Below, in pieces: positions 30,848 to 36,674 of a stretch of DNA of 36,674 nt. The translations under genes and the position numbers were made by a program. Below the pieces are notes generated by a model. That model had not been told where the DNA came from and made no database searches. It worked only from the letters and a program-made list of their open reading frames with translations. The stretch comes from Cytophagales bacterium (lineage in GTDB: Bacteria; Bacteroidota; Bacteroidia; Cytophagales; Cyclobacteriaceae), in NCBI GenBank assembly GCA_027317105.1, contig DAHVFH010000110.1, forward strand, positions 1 to 36,674, written 5' to 3'. Position 1 is the stretch's first letter, and the number at the start of each line of letters is the position of its first letter.

Positions 30848-33244
30848 TTATTTCGTTACCTGTATAGTTGACATGGTTGATCCAAATTCTCCTTCTTCGG
30901 ATAGTGCTTGCAAAACAATTCGGTACGTCCCCGACAAATCGGAAGAATAGAATGTCAAATGACTTTTCCCATTGTTGTCACTCTTTACTGAAGAAGACCA
31001 GAAAAGCAAGTCTCGCCTGTCTGGAATCCTACTATCCTGCTCCGCTTTGGTTTCATAGAGTGGGCTAAAGAATTCCCTCTCAGGTTGCATGCCCTCCACT
31101 TGAAGGACGGATGCAAAATCGGGTGTATAATCCAAAAGGTCACCATGATAAGTCGTGCAATTTACCAATCCATCAAAAGTGAGGTGACCAAGGTAATATT
31201 GTTTAGTCATGACATCAATTTTTTGGATTTTATGAGGATCATAAGCCATGAGCTTGTTAAGATTAAAAATGGGCGCCCCATCAATCATGACCAAGGGATT
31301 GTCTCTAAAGAGTGTATTGTTGGCCCGATCGAGCGTCATAAAATGAAATCGATCGCCTCTTTTTCTTACCATGATGCCCTTGATGTACTCCCGAAACACT
31401 TCTTCCGTGGTGGGAAACCGAGTATAGTCGTCAAGGCGGTAAGCTTCATTGGGCAGCCCATAAAAGGGTAAGCTATCTGCCAGGACAGGCTCGTAGCGAA
31501 TTTTATTTTCAAAGCTACGTTGAACCTGCATGGACAGGTTTCGTTCAACCAGACCATTTTTGTTTTTTTCTGAGAAATGGAAATCGGGCATTATTATTTT
31601 TTCTCGCAATCCAGCAAAGGCAGGATCAAGTTCAATCCTCAAAGTGCTGTCCATTTTGGAATCAGCTTGCAGAACGACACGTTTCTTGCCCAACAGATTC
31701 CCAACTTCATACCTGACTTTGCCATCGGCATCACTTCGCGATACATAGAGCTGCGCATCTCTTCCGACTATCGAAAAATAAGTGTTAACACCAGCGGCAT
31801 GCTTTCCGTTTTGATTAAAAACTAAGCCGGTGACGAGGTGTCCGCCATACTCGGGTGCGAAGCGGATTGGTTTGTTTCGTTGATGCTGAATATCTTCCCA
31901 ATTAAACCGACTCCATCCATGGGTAAGCATTAGGTTGTCGACCGCTTGCTTATCAGGATTTCCGTGGAGGTAATACCCCGGAGATTCAATGGTGCCCTTT
32001 AATTCAGAAATAAGCCAAAGGTAATTGGAAATGTCCATCGGTTCGTTTTGCTCCATGGAATCTAAACGATAAACAGAGATAGACATTAATGGATTGCTTG
32101 GATGACCATCAGCGTTCCGGCTGGTAATCTCCACTTCTAATTTTCCTCTCGTAGAATAAATTCTCCGATCCGACTTTAAGTCAAGTTGTAACCTGTGAAT
32201 TGGTGCCTTGAAAAATAGCCGTTCACAAACCGGTCTGTTCGTGGCATCAAATAAGGTGATGTGGTTTATGCCTTCCCTTAGCATTTTTTTGTCGATCCAA
32301 AAAGACGTTTTGCCATTGGAAGGGACTTGTGAGCGCGAGTATACCCTGATTTGTCTAGATTGAACAAAAAGTGAGAACCACAGGTTTTTAGAAGATTCTA
32401 TAAACTTCGATTCTACATCAACTTTAATGGAATCGTTCAAATCGCTAAGATGAAGGACGTATCCATTTTCGGAGGCTGCAGGAATTGAGGTAACGACTTT
32501 TTGCCCTAAGGAATCAACAAAAACCATGCGGTATTGCTTGCCTGCTTCAGGAGTGAATTGAAACCGTCCCAAACCAAATTTCAGTGGACTGAGTCGAGCT
32601 ACGGTCTCGTTTTTAGTATTCAAAACTTCTCCATCGAAATTTATCCCTATTCCCTTTCGATTCACAACGCGAAAGGCTACAGTGCTTCGCAACCCATTAA
32701 CTAAATTTCCTCCTTCAGGAAAGAATTGCACATCGTAGGAGGATTTTTCATCCTCGGTTTTTTGGTCAAGAGGTACAAAAGGATTTACGATCGTAAGGAT
32801 TTGATGAAAATAGACGTGTTCGGAAAAATTCCGCATCCATTGTGTATAGCCGACCATATCATATTTTCCGGAAATGATCGATGAGGGAAGGAATAGCGTA
32901 GCGCTTCCATTCCCATTAGCGAGCGACACTTTGGTTTTGAGAACTGAGGAGTTGTCTTTGTCGATCAATTCGATGTAGGCTACCTTGCTGAGGTCACTGG
33001 GTCGATGAAGAAACCCATCCACCAAAAAGACATTGAGCCATACCGTTTCTCCGGTCAGATAAAAAGTTTGGTCTGTGTGAATGAAAATTTTTTCGGGGAG
33101 GTGTTGTTCCCAATAGTCGTCAAATTTTTTCGCAAGGCGGCCAATAGAGTCTGGTTGCCCAAAAGCAGGCTGTAAAACTAATGTCACAAAGAATATAAGC
33201 CAAGCTTTTCGAATTGCTTTATCCATTGAGTAGTTTCGTTCCAT
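30848..33244 (-). CDS. Secreted protein with macroglobulin-like (MG2) domain and receptor-plug-like segment
   Basis: The 798-residue protein has a signal peptide (about residues 10-29, ending QPAFGQ). An MG2-type beta domain follows (LPEKIFIHTDQTFYLTGETV, a typical macroglobulin-family opening), and then several beta-rich domains. Near residues 640-690 comes PLVMIDGAPIFNLNKLMAYD followed by KIQKIDVMTKQYYLG, which resembles the plug of TonB-dependent receptors. The C-terminus (LLFWSSSVKSDNNGKSHLTF onward) resembles the domain around the bait region of alpha-2-macroglobulins. There is no thioester motif. The protein is the third gene of a unit with a TonB receptor and a DUF4249 lipoprotein, starting one base after the DUF4249 stop. 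It is probably an envelope protein working with that receptor; the substrate is unknown. Confidence 0.8.
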   Translation of the reverse strand: MERNYSMDKAIRKAWLIFFVTLVLQPAFGQPDSIGRLAKKFDDYWEQHLPEKIFIHTDQTFYLTGETVWLNVFLVDGFLHRPSDLSKVAYIELIDKDNSSVLKTKVSLANGNGSATLFLPSSIISGKYDMVGYTQWMRNFSEHVYFHQILTIVNPFVPLDQKTEDEKSSYDVQFFPEGGNLVNGLRSTVAFRVVNRKGIGINFDGEVLNTKNETVARLSPLKFGLGRFQFTPEAGKQYRMVFVDSLGQKVVTSIPAASENGYVLHLSDLNDSIKVDVESKFIESSKNLWFSLFVQSRQIRVYSRSQVPSNGKTSFWIDKKMLREGINHITLFDATNRPVCERLFFKAPIHRLQLDLKSDRRIYSTRGKLEVEITSRNADGHPSNPLMSISVYRLDSMEQNEPMDISNYLWLISELKGTIESPGYYLHGNPDKQAVDNLMLTHGWSRFNWEDIQHQRNKPIRFAPEYGGHLVTGLVFNQNGKHAAGVNTYFSIVGRDAQLYVSRSDADGKVRYEVGNLLGKKRVVLQADSKMDSTLRIELDPAFAGLREKIIMPDFHFSEKNKNGLVERNLSMQVQRSFENKIRYEPVLADSLPFYGLPNEAYRLDDYTRFPTTEEVFREYIKGIMVRKRGDRFHFMTLDRANNTLFRDNPLVMIDGAPIFNLNKLMAYDPHKIQKIDVMTKQYYLGHLTFDGLVNCTTYHGDLLDYTPDFASVLQVEGMQPEREFFSPLYETKAEQDSRIPDRRDLLFWSSSVKSDNNGKSHLTFYSSDLSGTYRIVLQALSEEGEFGSTMSTIQVTK

Positions 33245-33245
33245 G

Positions 33246-34391
33246 TTAATACCAGAAACTAGGTTTAATATTTGTCCCTCCTTTTAAACGACAATCCACA
33301 CACGTATACGAAGTAGTATAATAGCCTGTGGGCCCTACTCCATAAGAGGATACTAAGACTTCTGTTTTCCCTAAAGTGCTCACCTGATTAGCAGGTAACA
33401 TGCTTAATTGACAATTTTCATCACTCGCAAAACCTCCTGAAGGAAATGGGACATCACCAGGTTTTATAAATATTCTTTTTTGAGAAACTGATGAAGCCAT
33501 AAAATATCCAAATACGGGTTCTGAAGGATTTGTAGTTGAATGAATGTTCCCTGTAAATTGGGATGGAAGTGGGCCAAATATTGTTCCTAGGTTTTCGGTT
33601 GTCGCCTCCAATTGCTGCCAAAATTCAAAGGCATCTTTAGTAAGCGCCAACTCCGTAACTAAGATGCTATAGCCCTGATAAAGTTTGAGCGAATTAAGTG
33701 GAATCGAGGTTAAAGAAAAATGGCTAATCACATTCTGACTTGCTTGGGTAGAAGAAGCGATGAGTATCGAAGTTGAATTTGAAGTTGACCAGCAATAGTA
33801 GGTACTATCAAAGTTAGTGACTACCTGACCATTTTCATATTTTAAATCGTTTGCAAAAGGAGCCGAGTATTGCCATGTTTCTGCATAATTCCAGAGGTAG
33901 TAGTGAGATTGAGTAAGGTCTCCGTGGGAACTGACGTAGACATTCACTTCCGGTTGTGATGCGCCAGATTGATTTAAATTAAAACCAACGGTATCAATTG
34001 CAGGGGCCTGGTTGATTGGCACGTAATCTGAATAATAAGTATCTCCATCACTGGAAAGGATATACAATCGATAGGTTAGTTGATTATTTAAGGTAAGGTT
34101 TTGATTGGCATAAATCCCATTTCCTTGCATCGAAAGCACAGATGAATTCCCATTTTGATCTTCTATAAATACGGAGGCATCCGACACGGCTGCAGGGCTA
34201 ACCGTAGCCGAGAGTAATTGGCTTCGCGACAACGTTATGGTGCAAGAACCATCTCCTGCATTAAGGAAACCACTTACCACCAGATAATTACTTGAGCCGC
34301 TCACGGAAGGTGGCGCATAGGGATCGTAACAGCCATTGAAACTAATTCCAATCAGCAAAAAACAAATCACGATAACCCATCTTAAGCTCAT
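33246..34391 (-). CDS. DUF4249 lipoprotein
   Basis: The 381-residue protein has a lipoprotein-type signal (IVICFLLIGISFNGCYDPYA, probable lipidated Cys21). An extended beta-rich body follows, with the DUF4249 pattern of an early strand (LVVSGFLNAGDGSCTITLSR) and the SDASVFIEDQNG segment. DUF4249 proteins are found next to TonB-dependent receptors in Bacteroidota and are considered surface partners, comparable in position to SusD-type lipoproteins but unrelated in sequence. Here it lies between the receptor and the MG2 protein with one-base gaps on both sides. Two CxxC-like cysteines near the end (YTCVDC) are a visible detail. Function unknown. Confidence 0.85.
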   Translation of the reverse strand: MSLRWVIVICFLLIGISFNGCYDPYAPPSVSGSSNYLVVSGFLNAGDGSCTITLSRSQLLSATVSPAAVSDASVFIEDQNGNSSVLSMQGNGIYANQNLTLNNQLTYRLYILSSDGDTYYSDYVPINQAPAIDTVGFNLNQSGASQPEVNVYVSSHGDLTQSHYYLWNYAETWQYSAPFANDLKYENGQVVTNFDSTYYCWSTSNSTSILIASSTQASQNVISHFSLTSIPLNSLKLYQGYSILVTELALTKDAFEFWQQLEATTENLGTIFGPLPSQFTGNIHSTTNPSEPVFGYFMASSVSQKRIFIKPGDVPFPSGGFASDENCQLSMLPANQVSTLGKTEVLVSSYGVGPTGYYTTSYTCVDCRLKGGTNIKPSFWY

Positions 34392-34392
34392 A

Positions 34393-36674
34393 CTAAAATT
34401 TAAAATTATAGGTTACTGTAGGTATCGGGTTTCCAAAAATGGAAAGCTTGTATCCCTTGATCACACCATTTTGCGATTCAAAGAAAACGGAATAGGCATT
34501 TCTTCTTCCGGTAACATTATAAATACCCACCGTCCAGGAACTATGTGCTAATTTTCTTATTTTATGATTGCCTTCAATATTCAACGCAAAGTCAACCCGA
34601 AAATAATCAGGGATGCGGTATTGGTTTCTTTCTGAATAGTATACCCGTTCAGAACCATCCAAGGTGTACTTTACGATGGGCAAGGTAATGGGTCTTCCTG
34701 TACTGTAGGTTAGGTTCAATGACGTACTAAAGCGATGACTGAACTTGTAGTTCCCTATAAAGTTTACCGCATTTGGTTTGTCGTAATTACTGCGATAGTA
34801 TTGACCATTATTAACCGTCTCTGAGGCATAGGGACTTCTTGTCTGAAGAAAGGATCGGGAGTAGGTATAACTTATCCAACCGTTTACTTTGCCACTCATT
34901 TTCTTTAACAAAAATTCGATGCCATAGGCTTTGCCATGCGCATTGAGTATATCCGTTTCAATATGGGAGTTGAGGATAAGGACAGCGCCACTTTTATAAT
35001 CCAATGAATTTTGCGTCACTTTATAATACCCTTCCACTGAAAACTCTATCGTGTTATTCCGGAAATTTTTATAGTACCCTAATGCTACCTGATCCCCAAT
35101 TTGGGGTTTTATATTTGGATCGCTCAATTTCCATACGTCAGTGGGTGAAATGGCAGCGGTATTGGTTAGCATTTGCAAGTACTGCCTGGTTCTGTTATAA
35201 CTAAATTTAACAGAAGAATTTTCCGGGAGCGCATAGTTTAAAGAGATCCGATATTCTGGCCCAGAATAATTGCTAATTGATTTTCCTACTTTGTAGTTTA
35301 TCGTGTCGGTGATGGTGTTCACACTTTTTGGCTGTCCTGTAGAATATTGATACACGTGGCGCGGGCCAAGATAATTGTAGAACGAGTACCGCAAGCCGGC
35401 ATACAAAGAAAGTTTGGGCGAGATTTCAAAATGATCACTGGCGTAAATAGCACTTTCCTGAGCTTGTTCACTTTGCAAATTGATTGGTATGCTTAACGAC
35501 TCGGTTCCCCAAGGCTGTAAGGAACCCGGAGAAAGCCTATAACGAATCGCGCTAGCACCAAAATTTATGGCGTGTTGTGTGGTGGGAAAATAACTGAAAT
35601 CGGATTTTACTTGAAGTTGGTTGATCGAATACTTCATGGTAAAGGCATTCACAGGAATCACATTACTTGAAACTGCGTAATCATAACCACTATATGCTCC
35701 TGTAAGTACTCCGTATAATTTATTACTAAAAATATGCTTCCATTTTCCGGTTAAATTCTTGTTTCGATAATTGTAAAGGGTATCACCATTCAATTTAAAA
35801 TGATCTTGACTTAAATACCCCGTAGCATACGCTGAGTTTTTGGAATTAAATTCGTGGTTTATACTGGCATTCACATCATAAAATCCAGCCTGACTATTAC
35901 TGATAGCTTTGTTCGGAATTTGTTGAAGCAACCAGTCTGAATAAGTCGAACGGACACCGACTAAAAAGGATGTCTTTTCGCCTCCAATAGGTCCTTCTAA
36001 CGTAAGTCTGCCTGTGAGAGGGCCTAACCCTCCAGACCCTGTAAATTTTTTCTTGTTGCCTTCCCGACTCGTCACATCGAGCACAGAGGAGAGGCGGCCA
36101 CCGTATTCGGCAGGAATCCCACTTTTATAAAGTTCTACGCTTTTGATTACATCAGGATTAAAAGCAGAGAAAAATCCGAAAAGATGGGTGGGGTTATAAA
36201 TGGTTCCATCATTGAAAAGAATCAGATTTTGGTTTGCCGCTCCACCGCGCACATTAAGTCCGGTAGTTGCTTCGCCCACACTTTGTACGCCTGGCAGGGT
36301 AAGAAGAACTTTAAAGATATCCACTTCTCCAAGAACCACCGGCACTTTTTTCATGGTTTGGATGTCCAAACGATTCACTCCCATTTGCATACCCGATACA
36401 TTTTTATCTCTCTCTGATTCTACCGTAACTTCTTTGAGCGAGGTTACCGATTCAACTAATTCAATATCCAATTGACCATCTCCATATATAATTATTTTAC
36501 GCTTGGTACTCTTCATGCCAATGCTTTTAATGGTCAATTCGTGCGCTCCCTTTGGAAGGGTAATGGCATAATAGCCGAATGGATCGGAGATTACACCAAC
36601 ATTTGGTTTTTCGGTAATAATGGAAGATCCAATAATGGATTCCCCGGAATTGGCGGCACGTATATGTCCAGCAA
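34393..36674 (-). CDS. TonB-dependent outer-membrane receptor with CarboxypepD_reg-like N-terminal domain (5' end outside window)
   Basis: At least 760 residues are present. The frame runs open to the window edge, so the signal peptide and true start are missing. The N-terminal part visible upstream of 36537 (including GVISDPFGYYAITLPKGAH) is the carboxypeptidase-regulatory-like beta-sandwich common in Bacteroidota receptors. A plug domain follows (LNVRGGAANQNLILFNDG, then VELYKSGIPAEYGGRLSSVL). The rest is a 22-strand-type barrel of about 500 residues ending with YNFKF, an aromatic C-terminus typical of outer-membrane proteins. It would take up a ligand using TonB energy. It precedes the DUF4249 gene with a one-base gap and is the first visible gene of the operon. 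Confidence 0.92.
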   Translation of the reverse strand, partial: AGHIRAANSGESIIGSSIITEKPNVGVISDPFGYYAITLPKGAHELTIKSIGMKSTKRKIIIYGDGQLDIELVESVTSLKEVTVESERDKNVSGMQMGVNRLDIQTMKKVPVVLGEVDIFKVLLTLPGVQSVGEATTGLNVRGGAANQNLILFNDGTIYNPTHLFGFFSAFNPDVIKSVELYKSGIPAEYGGRLSSVLDVTSREGNKKKFTGSGGLGPLTGRLTLEGPIGGEKTSFLVGVRSTYSDWLLQQIPNKAISNSQAGFYDVNASINHEFNSKNSAYATGYLSQDHFKLNGDTLYNYRNKNLTGKWKHIFSNKLYGVLTGAYSGYDYAVSSNVIPVNAFTMKYSINQLQVKSDFSYFPTTQHAINFGASAIRYRLSPGSLQPWGTESLSIPINLQSEQAQESAIYASDHFEISPKLSLYAGLRYSFYNYLGPRHVYQYSTGQPKSVNTITDTINYKVGKSISNYSGPEYRISLNYALPENSSVKFSYNRTRQYLQMLTNTAAISPTDVWKLSDPNIKPQIGDQVALGYYKNFRNNTIEFSVEGYYKVTQNSLDYKSGAVLILNSHIETDILNAHGKAYGIEFLLKKMSGKVNGWISYTYSRSFLQTRSPYASETVNNGQYYRSNYDKPNAVNFIGNYKFSHRFSTSLNLTYSTGRPITLPIVKYTLDGSERVYYSERNQYRIPDYFRVDFALNIEGNHKIRKLAHSSWTVGIYNVTGRRNAYSVFFESQNGVIKGYKLSIFGNPIPTVTYNFKF

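Noticed and set aside
1..36674. CRISPR arrays, tRNA genes, prophage or toxin-antitoxin systems
   Set aside because: No regularly spaced repeats, tRNA-like cloverleaf segments, phage structural genes or recognisable toxin-antitoxin pairs were seen.

Overview
The window comes from a member of the Bacteroidota, most likely the Cytophagales. The evidence is an E. coli-like his operon with bifunctional HisB and HisIE, a fused SecDF, several FG-GAP/VCBS lipoproteins, a TonB-dependent receptor followed by a DUF4249 lipoprotein, and several promoters carrying the Bacteroidota -7 motif TAnnTTTG. Base composition is moderately AT-rich. No tRNA, rRNA or CRISPR array was seen.

Layout. 1-1350: remnants, including a truncated IS4-superfamily transposase and short coding scraps. 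1365-6708: a divergent pentameric ligand-gated ion channel homologue, the RNase P RNA gene (rnpB), a Rieske oxygenase, a Pif1/RecD-like helicase with a C-terminal helix-turn-helix, and a DoxX-like membrane protein. 7011-10598: a promoter, a small membrane-anchored protein, secDF and its terminator. 10624-13005: a palindromic intergenic repeat, a CoA-pyrophosphatase-type Nudix hydrolase, a TPR lipoprotein and a broken membrane-protein gene.

13052-20327: the complete histidine biosynthesis operon hisG-D-C-B-H-A-F-IE. It is preceded by a small ORF with five His codons (hisL) and an intrinsic terminator, which together look like a classic transcription attenuator. The eight enzymes make up the full pathway from ATP and PRPP to histidine, except histidinol-phosphate phosphatase as a separate gene, because that activity is the N-terminal half of HisB.

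20350-25035: a lipoprotein and a flavoprotein disulfide-reductase homologue without its redox cysteines (minus strand). Divergent from these are a sensor histidine kinase with a STAS-like tail and a PAP2 phosphatase, with a perfect inverted repeat between the two units. 25022-25605: a decayed SGNH/GDSL hydrolase tail, a terminator, a palindromic repeat and a promoter. 25632-30783: a large FG-GAP/ASPIC lipoprotein convergent with a cytochrome-c/FG-GAP lipoprotein, separated by a second copy of the palindromic repeat seen at 10624. 30848-36674 (minus strand): a tight three-gene unit of TonB-dependent receptor (cut by the window edge), DUF4249 lipoprotein, and a large secreted protein with macroglobulin-like and receptor-plug-like segments, probably an outer-membrane uptake or surface-assembly unit.

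Most notable are the histidine attenuator, the ion-channel homologue, the cysteine-less flavoprotein, the TonB receptor trio and the dispersed palindromic repeats.
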